Source: Methanolobus sp.
GTDB lineage: Archaea > Halobacteriota > Methanosarcinia > Methanosarcinales > Methanosarcinaceae
Length of the DNA stretch: 64,000 nt
Direction of reading: 5' to 3'
Assembly (NCBI RefSeq): GCF_016278365.1
Contig: NZ_JADQBZ010000007.1
Location: 124,001 to 188,000 of the forward strand
Position numbers and translations under genes: made by a program. Below the pieces are notes generated by a model that was not told the DNA's origin, made no database searches, and was given only the letters and a program-made list of their open reading frames with translations. Shown here in pieces: positions 46,999 through 56,049 of the stretch; position 1 is the stretch's first letter; each line of letters opens with the position of its first letter.

Positions 46999-47087
46999 TG
47001 CCTCTTCCATATATCTATCTTATAATTTCCATCATAATCATGTTGGGTATCACGTTCTATTTCATACTGAGGCGCGAACATGCTTAA
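46998..47087 (+). CDS. 29-aa single-span membrane micro-protein coupled to the SSS symporter
   Basis: ATG 46998 follows GGAGAGGG. The product MPLPYIYLIISIIIMLGITF...ILRREHA is one hydrophobic helix with a positive C-terminal end. Its last codons overlap the symporter ATG (47080) by 8 nt, so the two are translationally coupled. It parallels the ~40-aa proteins before the symporters at 59616, 61552 and 63513 in position, though not in sequence. Likely role: small accessory subunit of the transporter (inferred). Confidence 0.6.
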   Translation: MPLPYIYLIISIIIMLGITFYFILRREHA

Positions 47088-48510
47088 TCATATCCTCCTG
47101 GTATTATATGTGGCCGGAATCCTTTTGCTCTCCCTGAAACTCAGGCAGGGAACTTTTTCAGGATTTGTGGTATCGGACCGCAATGTGATACACCCCGCAG
47201 TTATAGGTATAGCCTATATGGCTGCCTATTTCAGCGCTGCCTCTTTTCTGGGTGGGGGAGGCTACGGGCTTATAGCCGGCCTCCCATGGGTCATCTGGGC
47301 AGTTTTCTTCCACGTTGCCTTTGCCTGCCTTGCATTCCTCATTGCACCCAAGATATGGACAGCATCCCAGAAGTACGATGCCAAAACAGTACCCCAGCTA
47401 CTGGAACGAAGATATAATTCCCAGAGAGGCAAGGTCCTGCTTGCAGGGATCATGCTGCTGATGTACACAGTATATCTGGTCGCTATCTTCAAGGGCTGTG
47501 CCAATCTTTTCCAGGGCCTCCTCGGAGTTACATATGTCCATGGCCTGCTGATAACTGTGGCAATAGTGGCTCTTTACTATGTAATAGGAGGACTGCCGGC
47601 CATCCTGTGGATCAGCTTTCTGCAGGGACTTATTATGCTGGTAGGTGCCGTGTTCCTTTACGGAGGACTTATCTCAAGCGGTGGCGGGATTGGCATCTGG
47701 GATATGATCCCAGAGAATATACTGAGCATGAGCGGAGCCTCAGTCCCGTGGCAAAAGACATTCGGGAATGCCTTTGCAATAAGTCTAGGCCTTCTGGCAC
47801 TGCCTGACCTGCTGATCATGCTGTTCTCTGCCAGGGATAAAAGAGTGGTGCGCTTCGCAGGTATCTATGGCCCTATATCCATTACCATCTACGCATTATG
47901 CATCTTCTCTCTGGGCGTGCTGGCCTATGGAGTGTTCAGCTCGGAACAACTGGCCCCCTTCATGGCGAACCCCGACGGGCTGGTACCGTTTCTGGCAACA
48001 TCATTGCTGCCACCAGGATTTGATAGCATCGTGCTGCTGGCTGCTATCTCTGCTGCCATGTCCACAATGAGCGCTATTGTGCTGGTAACGACAACCGCCC
48101 TTACTTCAGATATCCTGAAGTACGTGCGCCCTGCCACTTCTGATGATAAGGTGCTCCTTATGACAAGGATAGTTGGTGTAATCATTATTCTCGTGTCGGC
48201 ATTCTTCGCATTGGACGTACCCCAGATGATAGTGCCACTGGTTTCCGCAAGCATGGGAGTGATTGCCTGCTGCGTCTTTATCCCGCTCATTTTCGGACTT
48301 TACTGGGAGCGCGGTACTTCAACAGGGTTTACTGCAAGCCTTATGGCAAGCTTTGGCTCGATAGTGCTCTGGCAGCTCTTTGGTAATCCCCTCGTTCATC
48401 CCGTATTCGTCGGTCTGATATGTGGCACCCTGGCTTATCTGGGAGGAAGCCTGGCAAGTGCCCGCCCTATCCCGACCACAGTTGGCGATATTGATGTAAT
48501 AATTGATTGA
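47080..48510 (+). CDS. Sodium:solute symporter (SSS family)
   Basis: The 476-aa protein has ~13 transmembrane helices. The SSS hallmarks include AYMAAYFSAASFLGGGGYGLIAG in TM2-3, PQLLERRYNSQRGKV and the Na2-site helix LLAAISAAMSTMSAIVLVTTTAL. It would import an organic solute with Na+. The substrate is unknown; it is less like the 59-64 kb symporters than those are like each other. A clear hairpin/T-run terminator follows. Confidence 0.88.
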   Translation: MLNHILLVLYVAGILLLSLKLRQGTFSGFVVSDRNVIHPAVIGIAYMAAYFSAASFLGGGGYGLIAGLPWVIWAVFFHVAFACLAFLIAPKIWTASQKYDAKTVPQLLERRYNSQRGKVLLAGIMLLMYTVYLVAIFKGCANLFQGLLGVTYVHGLLITVAIVALYYVIGGLPAILWISFLQGLIMLVGAVFLYGGLISSGGGIGIWDMIPENILSMSGASVPWQKTFGNAFAISLGLLALPDLLIMLFSARDKRVVRFAGIYGPISITIYALCIFSLGVLAYGVFSSEQLAPFMANPDGLVPFLATSLLPPGFDSIVLLAAISAAMSTMSAIVLVTTTALTSDILKYVRPATSDDKVLLMTRIVGVIIILVSAFFALDVPQMIVPLVSASMGVIACCVFIPLIFGLYWERGTSTGFTASLMASFGSIVLWQLFGNPLVHPVFVGLICGTLAYLGGSLASARPIPTTVGDIDVIID

Positions 48511-48537
48511 TGAAGTGGGACACATCAGATTCTGAAC

Positions 48538-48570
48538 AGGTGCTGAAAACTGTTCATCAGCACCTTTTTT
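48538..48570 (+). terminator. Intrinsic-type terminator after the SSS symporter
   Basis: AGGTGCTGA and TCAGCACCT form a perfect 9-bp stem with a 10-nt loop, followed at once by TTTTTATT. It lies 27 nt after the symporter stop. Confidence 0.75.
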
Positions 48571-48677
48571 ATTAGGACTTTTTATCAAGTGCTTTTCTCC
48601 GTTAGATCCTTAACCAGGGTCAGTCCATGAAAACAGATTTAACTTATCAAAATGAATAAAAATAAAAGGTGTTCCTA

Positions 48678-49034
48678 TTGAAGAATGTGATAAACAAGAG
48701 TTTCGAGATACAGGATTACATGCTTGATGGCGCACTTGTCAACGGTTTCTGGATGACACTTGAAGACAGGGAGAATCTGACAGCAGAAATTATTTACACG
48801 CCTGTAGATGGAAAGTCCTTTGAGCCGGCTACCACAGAAAAGATGATAAGTGGAATTACCACAAAATGTGACAACTTCAGATCACTGCTCCCGGAGAATG
48901 TGAATTGTGAGGTCACCTTCAAGGATTTTAATGGCCTGACATATACTGCGAATGGAAACTTTCCTGACATTGAATCTAAAGAACTGGCTGAGATAAGGGC
49001 TGTTTACAGGTTTTATGTTGAATATTACATTTGA
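48678..49034 (+). CDS. Hypothetical protein, 118 aa
   Basis: A start at UUG 48678 (MKNVINKSFEIQDYMLDGAL) is preferred because AAGG lies 8 nt before it; the track's GTG at 48669 overlaps that site. The product is soluble and contains no membrane helix. It has alternating hydrophobic/charged stretches (AEIIYTPVDGKSF, CEVTFKDFNGLTYTANGNFP) that suggest a small beta-rich fold. It stands alone between a terminator and the convergent DUF523 gene. No family recognised. Confidence 0.6.
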   Translation: MKNVINKSFEIQDYMLDGALVNGFWMTLEDRENLTAEIIYTPVDGKSFEPATTEKMISGITTKCDNFRSLLPENVNCEVTFKDFNGLTYTANGNFPDIESKELAEIRAVYRFYVEYYI

Positions 49035-49111
49035 TCTTGACAGTGATCTTTTTAAGATTACTGATGCTACACTGTAGCACTTTATTCTTTTTGCCATGGC
49101 CGGACTATTTA

Positions 49112-50119
49112 CTAATCGACCCAGTAGTCTTTATCCCTCTTTTCGCCACAGGGCATCCGAAGGATTTCAGGATATGGATACAGTATAGTATTATTATTCA
49201 TATCCGTTCCACCATAAAGCACTACAGACAGTCGGAGAACTTCCGTCAGGGCATCCTCATCAACCCTATTCTCCCTGTAATTTACAAAGAGGTCTTCATA
49301 GTAATCCTTTTCGTGGGAGGACATCGATTCCTCGAAACAGGATAAGATGCTTCTTGCGGTATTAATCCTGGAATCGGCGTCTCCAGGCTTTTTCATGAGA
49401 CTTTTAAGCAATTTCTCATAGGAGTCAACGGCCTCTATAAACTGTTCATACCCACCATTGGTATCATTTGCAAGTATGTTCGCAAGTAGCTCGCACATCT
49501 TCCCATACGTAGCACTATCGTAGAACGAGAACAGGAACATATTCTTTTTGTTGAATTCCACAATCTCTTCCATGGAGCCTGAAGCTTTGACATGCCTGAA
49601 GTCCGCAAAAGTGTACAGCTGGGTGAGAAAGTGGTGCCTTATCCTGTAATTGCGCAGCCTGTCATCCTCTTCCATCGGAAAACCGGAGTACTTAGCCAGA
49701 ATCTTCTTTGCGAAGAATCCCGCACCTTTCTCAACTACGGGAGCCATTTCATTACCTGCGTAGACTTTTATGTTGCGTATCCCGATAGTAGGGGAGCCGG
49801 ATTTGAATATGAAGCCGTCCACATCGTCCATGGAAGCCAGGAACTGATCAGTGAAAGCATCCATCCTGTCAGTCAGGTCTTCTCCGGTGGCTGGCTGGAT
49901 CAATCTGTATTCATGCCCCTTTTTAACTATCCGAATGGGATCTCTCGGGACCCCCATACCAATATCACATTCCGGGCAGACCTTGAGGAAATCCACCAGC
50001 GGCATGAGATCCCTTATTATCTGTGACCGTACGAGTTGCCCGTTATACCTGACATTCTCAAATTCAAGACACTTACTTACAAGTACTATTGGACGCGGAA
50101 AATCTCTTTTCTCGATCAT
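49112..50119 (-). CDS. DUF523 and DUF1722 domain protein
   Basis: The 335-aa cytoplasmic protein joins DUF523 (~1-150; VSKCLEFENVRYNGQ, KVCPECDIGMGVPRDPIRIV and GFIFKSGSPTIGI) with DUF1722 (~195-310; FLTQLYTFADFRHVKASGSMEEIVEFNKKNMFLFSFY). Cys residues in SKC and CPEC are the conserved pair of DUF523. The two-domain fusion is common in bacteria and archaea; function is unknown. It is followed closely on the same strand by no other gene and lies 13 nt downstream of the peptidase gene. Confidence 0.9.
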   Translation of the reverse strand: MIEKRDFPRPIVLVSKCLEFENVRYNGQLVRSQIIRDLMPLVDFLKVCPECDIGMGVPRDPIRIVKKGHEYRLIQPATGEDLTDRMDAFTDQFLASMDDVDGFIFKSGSPTIGIRNIKVYAGNEMAPVVEKGAGFFAKKILAKYSGFPMEEDDRLRNYRIRHHFLTQLYTFADFRHVKASGSMEEIVEFNKKNMFLFSFYDSATYGKMCELLANILANDTNGGYEQFIEAVDSYEKLLKSLMKKPGDADSRINTARSILSCFEESMSSHEKDYYEDLFVNYRENRVDEDALTEVLRLSVVLYGGTDMNNNTILYPYPEILRMPCGEKRDKDYWVD

Positions 50120-50132
50120 ATGAAATTTACTC

Positions 50133-51632
50133 CTATCTCTTTGTATTGGCTTTTAGATCCTGCCCGAATGATGCAAGAAGAGCAAGCAGGAATTCCCATA
50201 CCTTGAGAACCGAGGGAATGTAGAGCCTTTCATCCGGAGAATGCGGATTTCTTATGGTTGGCCCGAAAGATATCATATCCATACCCGGGAATTTCGAGCC
50301 TATGACCGCGCATTCAAGTCCTGCGTGTATCACTTCAGTTCTCGGTTCCCCTGCAAATGTTTTGGAATAAATATCCTTGCAGCGCTTCATAAGGAATGAG
50401 GATAGATCAGGTTGCCACGGAGAATATCCACTGCTGTGTGTAATATCCGCTCCTGCTGATCCTGCAATTAGTGCCACTTTCTTAGTGATTTCCTGTAACT
50501 CGGTATTAACAGAACTGCGCTGGCTTGTGACTATCACAAACCTGTCACCTACCTTGGCATCTTCGGCTCTGCCTGCCTCGGTCCTGATAGTCGCCAGATT
50601 GCTTGATGTCTGTACAATCCCGGGCATGTTTTCCGACATCCTGACAACTCCATGTGGCAGCTTTTCTAGGAGGGATACGATTGTCAGCCCCTGATCCCGG
50701 GACACTGGCAGCAAGCTCTCATCTGCGACCTGCAAGAAGATATTTATCGACAGGGCAGGATCGTACTCACTATACTCACTCCTGGCTCCTTCTTCAGTCT
50801 GCCTGATTATTGACACGGCGCTCTCATATTGATCAGGAGGCATGCTCACCAGAGCTTCAGCATGACGAGAAATAGCGTTATGGGCAGAACCGCCATCGAT
50901 ACTCAGGAGAAGCAGGCTGGTGCTATCCACGAGACTGTTGAGGGCAGACACCAGAAGTTTGTTGGCGTTAGCTCTTTTTTCATGAATATCCACACCTGAG
51001 TGACCTCCGGCCAGGCCGCTCACCACCAGGCAGTAAACACGGTGATTCTCCGGAAGTGATGTACGCTCCAGCGGCATGCTTATGGTCGTGTTCATGCCGC
51101 CGGCACAGCCGGTTATGAATACGCCTTCTTCCTCTGAGTCAAGGTTAAGCAGTATCTTCCCGGAAATAAAATCCGGCGTGAGCTCATTTGCACCTGTCAG
51201 CCCTGTTTCCTCATCTACAGTAAAAAGCAGTTCAAGTGGGGGGTGGGGAATCTCCCTGTGACGTGCAAGCACAAGAACTATCGCAAGCGCTATACCGTTA
51301 TCAGCACCAAGCGTTGTGCCATCCGCTCTCACCCAGTCGCCTTCGATGATATGCCTTATGGGATCCTTACTGAAGTCATGTAGCGAGCCTTGCTTTTTCT
51401 CGCATACCATATCCATATGTCCCTGGATCACCACCAAGGGTGAGGTTTCATAGCCTTTTGAGGCAGGCACACTGATAATGACATTGTTCACGCTGTCGAA
51501 CTTGAAGCTGAGGCCTGCTTCCAGGGCCTGTTCCTTAAGCCAGTTGGCTATGTTTTCCTCATGCCTGGAACATCGCGGAATGGTGTTAATATCCTCAAAC
51601 ACTTCAAGTATTTCCTTTGTGACCGTGTCCAT
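50133..51632 (-). CDS. Aminoacyl-histidine dipeptidase / PepD-like M20 peptidase
   Basis: The 499-aa zinc peptidase starts MDTVTKEILEVFEDINTIPR. Zinc ligands and catalytic residues are seen in VIQGHMDMVCEK (HxD) and TLGADNGIALAIVLV, with ELLFTVDEETGLTGA (general base and ligand) and NLDSEEEGVFITG. The dimerisation domain includes GLAGGHSGVDIHEKRAN. It hydrolyses dipeptides in the cytoplasm. It is transcribed together with the DUF523 gene (13-nt gap) and divergent from the macro-domain gene. Confidence 0.92.
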   Translation of the reverse strand: MDTVTKEILEVFEDINTIPRCSRHEENIANWLKEQALEAGLSFKFDSVNNVIISVPASKGYETSPLVVIQGHMDMVCEKKQGSLHDFSKDPIRHIIEGDWVRADGTTLGADNGIALAIVLVLARHREIPHPPLELLFTVDEETGLTGANELTPDFISGKILLNLDSEEEGVFITGCAGGMNTTISMPLERTSLPENHRVYCLVVSGLAGGHSGVDIHEKRANANKLLVSALNSLVDSTSLLLLSIDGGSAHNAISRHAEALVSMPPDQYESAVSIIRQTEEGARSEYSEYDPALSINIFLQVADESLLPVSRDQGLTIVSLLEKLPHGVVRMSENMPGIVQTSSNLATIRTEAGRAEDAKVGDRFVIVTSQRSSVNTELQEITKKVALIAGSAGADITHSSGYSPWQPDLSSFLMKRCKDIYSKTFAGEPRTEVIHAGLECAVIGSKFPGMDMISFGPTIRNPHSPDERLYIPSVLKVWEFLLALLASFGQDLKANTKR

Positions 51633-51731
51633 GATTATTCTCTCGCTTACTTTTATTAGTACTTACCGTTAATAATGATCTATCCCTAAACCATGCCCTC
51701 TGAATAATAAAGAACAGGAGCTATCAGAAGA

Positions 51732-52265
51732 ATGTTCTGCAAAGACCAATGCATAATAAGTGTAATTATGGGCGACATAGTGGAACAGAAAGTTGATGCG
51801 ATAGTTAACGCAGCCAACAACTCGCTCCTGGGAGGAGGCGGGGTCGACGGGGCAATACACAGGGCTGCTGGCCTACAGCTCCTTGAGGAGTGCAGTATCT
51901 TGGGTGGCTGTCCCACAGGCGAGGCAAGGATAACCCAAGGTTACAGACTGCCTGCGAGGTGGGTGATACACACTGTAGGCCCTGTATGGGATGGAGGAAA
52001 TTCCGGAGAGGAAGTGATGCTGGAAAGTGCGTACAGGAACTCGCTTGAACTTGCTGTGGAGTACGAGCTGCAGAGTATCGCGTTTCCTGGAATCAGCATT
52101 GGAGCGTATGGTTTCCCGGTGGGAAAAGCTTCAGTCATCGCAGTTAGAACAATAAGTGAGTTTCTTGCAAGTAATGACACTCTCACAGACATCCGGCTTA
52201 TCTGTTTTAACGAAACAGCACTCTTAAGCTATTCAAAGGCATTAGATGAACTATTCCCGAGATGA
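51732..52265 (+). CDS. Macro-domain ADP-ribose-binding protein (O-acetyl-ADP-ribose deacetylase type)
   Basis: The 177-aa protein has the MacroD-type motif [20 protein letters not shown] followed by AIHRAAG (~20-50), [14 protein letters not shown] and [21 protein letters not shown]. These residues form the ADP-ribose pocket and the catalytic Asn/Asp of deacetylating and de-ADP-ribosylating macro proteins. It is a single domain of usual size. An ADP-ribosyltransferase partner is not in the window. Confidence 0.93.
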   Translation: MFCKDQCIISVIMGDIVEQKVDAIVNAANNSLLGGGGVDGAIHRAAGLQLLEECSILGGCPTGEARITQGYRLPARWVIHTVGPVWDGGNSGEEVMLESAYRNSLELAVEYELQSIAFPGISIGAYGFPVGKASVIAVRTISEFLASNDTLTDIRLICFNETALLSYSKALDELFPR

Positions 52266-52356
52266 TCATTGGCAGATGCCTCCATCATTATGATGAGTAC
52301 TATCATATTACGGGGTATAGAAATAATTATATATCAGAATATTAGAAGAGATATTG

Positions 52357-52541
52357 AACATATCTCAAAAATAGAGGGTCCAGGAAGGATTCTTAAGAAT
52401 CAGAAGTGATATGGACATGGTGGTACGGGTTACCCGAACCCGTGGAAAACGGCAGACCCCGAAGAACAATTGCATTCATACCTAGTTGAGTATGAGCCTA
52501 ATACCTGGTGGTGGGGTTCTTCGGGGTTCACTCTCATTTTT
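52357..52541 (+). ncRNA. Candidate stand-alone structured RNA (no family recognised)
   Basis: A TATA box (ttatatatc, 52327-52335) precedes a ~185-nt stretch without ORF. Four nested pairings are exact. GATTC-TTAA-GAATC is at 52388-52401. ACGGGTT/AACCCGT is at 52425-52443. ACCCCGAAGAAC/GTTCTTCGGGGT (12 bp; 52456-52467 with 52516-52527) encloses TCATAC/GTATGA (52476-52495). A T-run (catttttc) follows the long stem. It is locally GC-rich in an AT-rich gap. Ends are approximate. It does not resemble 5S rRNA, SRP, RNase P or tRNA as far as I can tell. Confidence 0.5.
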
Positions 52542-52581
52542 CGGAGTAAGCATTTATCTTTAAGGGGCATCTCTAGCACTC

Positions 52582-53292
52582 ATGAAAGTCCTGATCATCA
52601 AGAACGCACAGCATGAAGGTCCGGGAATCCTTGAACACCTCCTGGAGAAGAATAGCATACAGTATGATATCATTGATCATGAACCCGGAATGATTTTTCC
52701 TGATCCAACCCAATATAATGCAGTCTTTGTTTTAGGGGGCTCGGACAGTGCTAACGATACAACCAGAAAAATGATTGACGAGCTGAGAATGATCAAGCTG
52801 GCAGTAGAAAGCAAAATACCATACCTTGGTATTTGCCTTGGGATGCAGGCTCTTGTAAAGGCATGCGGTGGAGATGTGCACAAGAACCCTATAAGAGAAA
52901 TTGGGACAAGAGGGCCGGATGGTAATTTATTCACAATGGACATCTGCCCGGGAAAAGGAAATGACCCCCTGTTCAGCGGGCTGACCGGCCCCCTGAAGAT
53001 ATTCCACCTTCACGGCGAAACCGTTAGTCTGCCTGAAAATATGGAATTGCTTGCAACGGGAAAGTTCTGCAGGCATCAAATAATAAAGGTCGGCAAGAAT
53101 GCTTACGGGATACAGGGACATTTTGAACTTACCCCGGAGATGCTCAATGAATGGATGTCAATAGACCCGGAACTTAAATGTGGGAACAGTGAACGAATTA
53201 CACGCGACTTTCTTTCCATCTATGAGGAATACAGGAGCGACGGGGAAAGACTGTTCACTAACTTCCTGATGGCTGCAGGGCTTACTGAGTAG
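52582..53292 (+). CDS. Class I glutamine amidotransferase, GMP-synthase-like
   Basis: The 236-aa protein has the nucleophile elbow LGICLGMQALVKACGG (~82-97) and the His/Glu pair in YGIQGHFELTPEMLNEW (~175-190). It matches the glutaminase domain of GMP synthase and related stand-alone amidotransferases. It is ~45 residues longer than archaeal GuaA glutaminase subunits, and no guaB/guaA synthetase gene is adjacent, so it may act in another amidation. A TATA-like catttatcttta lies ~35 nt upstream. Confidence 0.85.
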   Translation: MKVLIIKNAQHEGPGILEHLLEKNSIQYDIIDHEPGMIFPDPTQYNAVFVLGGSDSANDTTRKMIDELRMIKLAVESKIPYLGICLGMQALVKACGGDVHKNPIREIGTRGPDGNLFTMDICPGKGNDPLFSGLTGPLKIFHLHGETVSLPENMELLATGKFCRHQIIKVGKNAYGIQGHFELTPEMLNEWMSIDPELKCGNSERITRDFLSIYEEYRSDGERLFTNFLMAAGLTE

Positions 53293-53405
53293 ATGATATC
53301 ACTTTAACAAGCTTGTAATCCTTTGCAAGTAAATTGAGCGCAATTAAATAAATTTAATAAATATATTTATCTGTACATGCACCTTATATGCTTTAAGGTG
53401 TACTG

Positions 53406-54695
53406 ATGACAGGGATAAAGAAACATTCATACTTTGGGCAAATGCTGGCGCAGATATCTATTGTATTTATGCTTGCGCTATTATGTTTTGCTTTTATGAC
53501 TCCCGCCTGCGCACAGGCAACCGTGACCATCTATCCATCCAGCCAGGATGTGTATACAAACAATACTTTCAGTATTTATGTCGATATTGAGCCGAAAGAC
53601 TCTTTTCTAGGTGCACAACTCGACATAAGATTTGATAAGGACATCATTGTTGCAAACAAGGTGGAAGAAGGAAACCTCTTTGGCCGGGATAGTACCCCAT
53701 ATATATTCAACAGTGGAGCCATCGATAATTCTGCGGGTTCGGTCACTGGTTCATATGCCGTAACTTTAGGAGGGACATACATCACTGAGCCAGGTAATTT
53801 TATCCGGATCGACTGCACAACTCAAGGTAAAGAAGGATATAGTCCTCTTGAGCTCTCCAATGTCATACTGAGCAATTCTCTTGGTCAGCAAATCCCTGTT
53901 ACCGTGAGAAACGGAGGGATTTTTGTTCGCAATGAGAATGAACAGCCGGAAACAATTGAAGATGGGCCTCTTGGAGGAGATGGAGGAGGGAGCGGAGGTG
54001 GCTCCGGCACATCAGAGGATGCAGCAAATATCAGTCTGAAAGAAGTGAAAACGGTTAATGTCATGAGCAACACAAACGTTTCCTATCCGTTCAGTGAACA
54101 GGAAAATCCTGTTCAATATATTACTTATTATTCCCTCAAGAATGCGGGCCAGATAACAAGCAGTATAGAAGTACTGAAAAACGTCTCAGTGACTGCGACA
54201 AATGTTCCGCCTGGAACGGTTTACAAACACGTTAATATTTGGGTTGGAAAACATGGATATGCAACAGAAGAAAATATAGAGGGAGCGGTTATTGGTTTTA
54301 GAGTGTCAAAGGAATGGATGAAAATAAATGGTTTTGATTCCAGTTCCATCAGAATTTACAGGTTTAATAATGGAGAGTGGAGAGAACTTCAGACCAATAT
54401 TGCAGGCGATGATCAAGAATTCGTTTTCTTCAAGGCGGATACACCCGGCTTTTCTCCATTTGCGATTACAGCTTTTGCACTGGCTACAAGCAGCATGGAA
54501 AGCAATTACCATGTGTTCATGGATATGAAAACAGATACTTATGAGATAGCAGAAGGCCCCGATCTGGAAAATGAAGCATCTGTAACCGGACAAGATAGTG
54601 ATAATAAGCAGACGCTTGGTCAGAACTCAGCATTGTTCCTTCTAGTGGCCCTGATAAGTATTACCATAATAAATGTCTTCCTGAGAAAAGAATGA
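53406..54695 (+). CDS. Secreted cohesin-domain and PGF-pre-PGF domain protein
   Basis: The 429-aa exported protein has an N-terminal signal/anchor helix (~20-36), then a cohesin-like beta domain (~40-175; TVTIYPSSQDVYTNNTFSIYVDI and FLGAQLDIRFDKDIIVANKV). A Gly/Ser linker (GGDGGGSGGGSGTSED) and a PGF-pre-PGF domain follow (~205-355; VYKHVNIWVGKHGYATEENIEGAVIGFRV to DTPGFSPFAITA). A C-terminal helix (LFLLVALISITIINVFLRKE) anchors it. It shares the second half of its architecture with the protein at 15036-17537. Cohesins bind dockerins in other systems; no dockerin is visible here. Confidence 0.85.
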   Translation: MTGIKKHSYFGQMLAQISIVFMLALLCFAFMTPACAQATVTIYPSSQDVYTNNTFSIYVDIEPKDSFLGAQLDIRFDKDIIVANKVEEGNLFGRDSTPYIFNSGAIDNSAGSVTGSYAVTLGGTYITEPGNFIRIDCTTQGKEGYSPLELSNVILSNSLGQQIPVTVRNGGIFVRNENEQPETIEDGPLGGDGGGSGGGSGTSEDAANISLKEVKTVNVMSNTNVSYPFSEQENPVQYITYYSLKNAGQITSSIEVLKNVSVTATNVPPGTVYKHVNIWVGKHGYATEENIEGAVIGFRVSKEWMKINGFDSSSIRIYRFNNGEWRELQTNIAGDDQEFVFFKADTPGFSPFAITAFALATSSMESNYHVFMDMKTDTYEIAEGPDLENEASVTGQDSDNKQTLGQNSALFLLVALISITIINVFLRKE

Positions 54696-54735
54696 TCTTC
54701 TCCCAGGAATCATCTTCTTTTTAGCAAAACCCAGT

Positions 54736-56049
54736 TTAAGTTGTACTGTTAATTGTATTGTCAGCATTGCCAGGGATTGTTTCCGATGCTGGAAGGGTAT
54801 TATTTTCCGGACTGCTCGAATTGTTCAAATTGCTCAAATTGCTATTATTCGTGCTGAGGGAAGAGACCTTCAGGAGATCATCGAGTTCCCTCACTGTTTC
54901 GTCACTCACATCATTTCCAATTATCCAGGCAAAATTGAATACCTGTTGACTTGGATGTGTCGGATCTGGCTTGAGGACCTGCAGGTAAGAACGCAGGGTA
55001 TCCTGAAGTTCACCGTCAGGCCCTGTCAGGAGGAGAAAACCATGTTTCCCCATGTGGGACAGCACTCCGCTTGGCACTATGACCCTCCAGTCATCCGGGC
55101 TTGCCAGCAGCATATTATGCCCGGGTTCTGCATATCCCCATCCAACACTACGAGGCCTGTAACCCACAAGCCATGAGGTCCTGTGGCCGCTGTCTTTATA
55201 GCCTGCCCACCTTACTGCCATTTCCTGAGGTGTGTCCCCCGGAATACGCTGGACGTGACCGTACTGTGAAAGCTCTGCCATGACATCTTCATCAACAACT
55301 GATGACGGAGCAAACACATATATGTAAGGGTAGTAAGGCCAGCGTTTCTCAAGCATCCTGCGCGTTTCCTCAGGCACACCTTCAGGAGTAACAAAAGCAA
55401 ATCCATCCCCTTGGTGTGCATTCCAGTTCGCTGCAGGATATGCATACTCAAGTGCATCGGTCGAAGCGATAAAGACGATCTGCCGGTGATTGGATTCAAG
55501 GACTGCAATATATTCATCCAGTACCTCTGAAAGCTCGATCGGATTTGATGCAGAGATAACGCGAGGTTTCATTTTCAACTGTTTAACCTCTTCAGCCACG
55601 CTCTGGTCAATATCCCCTACAATATAGACCTGCACGTTATTATCCATCATCACTCCCTCAGGCCTGAGTCTTTCAAGCTCATCCCGGGTTTCTTCCGGGA
55701 TGGTTGTGCCATTCTCCGTGACAAAGAGCATAGGCGCATTGACCGGCATGTGCTGAAGCCGGGTCGTTGCAAGAGCCACTGCAGGGTCATCGTCCCTTAC
55801 AAGCACGACGGCGCCGGGCCTGTCCTTATCCTGGGCAGAAGCGTATATCGCCTGGGAATATGCCGTTGCGGTCAGCAGGTAGTTATCACCCGAAAGCCTG
55901 GCTGTGCTCCCTGTTAACTCAAGCAGGTCCTCATTCTGCAAGGTGCTTACATTAAGCGGCTCACCCTGAGGTTCCCACAGTGAGACATATACCAGAGTCA
56001 GTAATAGTGAGAGAATAGCTACTGTAAGTAAAGTGTAGACAGGCTTCAT
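54736..56049 (-). CDS. Membrane-anchored extracytoplasmic protein with cell-wall-binding-repeat-like folds
   Basis: The ~437-aa protein starts at ATG 56049 (MKPVYTLLTVAILSLLLTLVYV), which overlaps the upstream stop as TGATG. One N-terminal helix anchors a long outer domain with Rossmann-like repeats: AVVLVRDDDPAVALATTRLQHMP...MLFVTENGTTIPEETRDEL...VYIVGDIDQSVAEEVKQL. This cadence recalls cell-wall-binding repeat 2. GHVQRIPGDTPQEMAVRWA matches NVQRVPGDTPAQLGSYMS in the upstream gene's product. The tail is Asn/Ser-rich. Function unknown. Confidence 0.6.
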   Translation of the reverse strand: MKPVYTLLTVAILSLLLTLVYVSLWEPQGEPLNVSTLQNEDLLELTGSTARLSGDNYLLTATAYSQAIYASAQDKDRPGAVVLVRDDDPAVALATTRLQHMPVNAPMLFVTENGTTIPEETRDELERLRPEGVMMDNNVQVYIVGDIDQSVAEEVKQLKMKPRVISASNPIELSEVLDEYIAVLESNHRQIVFIASTDALEYAYPAANWNAHQGDGFAFVTPEGVPEETRRMLEKRWPYYPYIYVFAPSSVVDEDVMAELSQYGHVQRIPGDTPQEMAVRWAGYKDSGHRTSWLVGYRPRSVGWGYAEPGHNMLLASPDDWRVIVPSGVLSHMGKHGFLLLTGPDGELQDTLRSYLQVLKPDPTHPSQQVFNFAWIIGNDVSDETVRELDDLLKVSSLSTNNSNLSNLNNSSSPENNTLPASETIPGNADNTINSTT

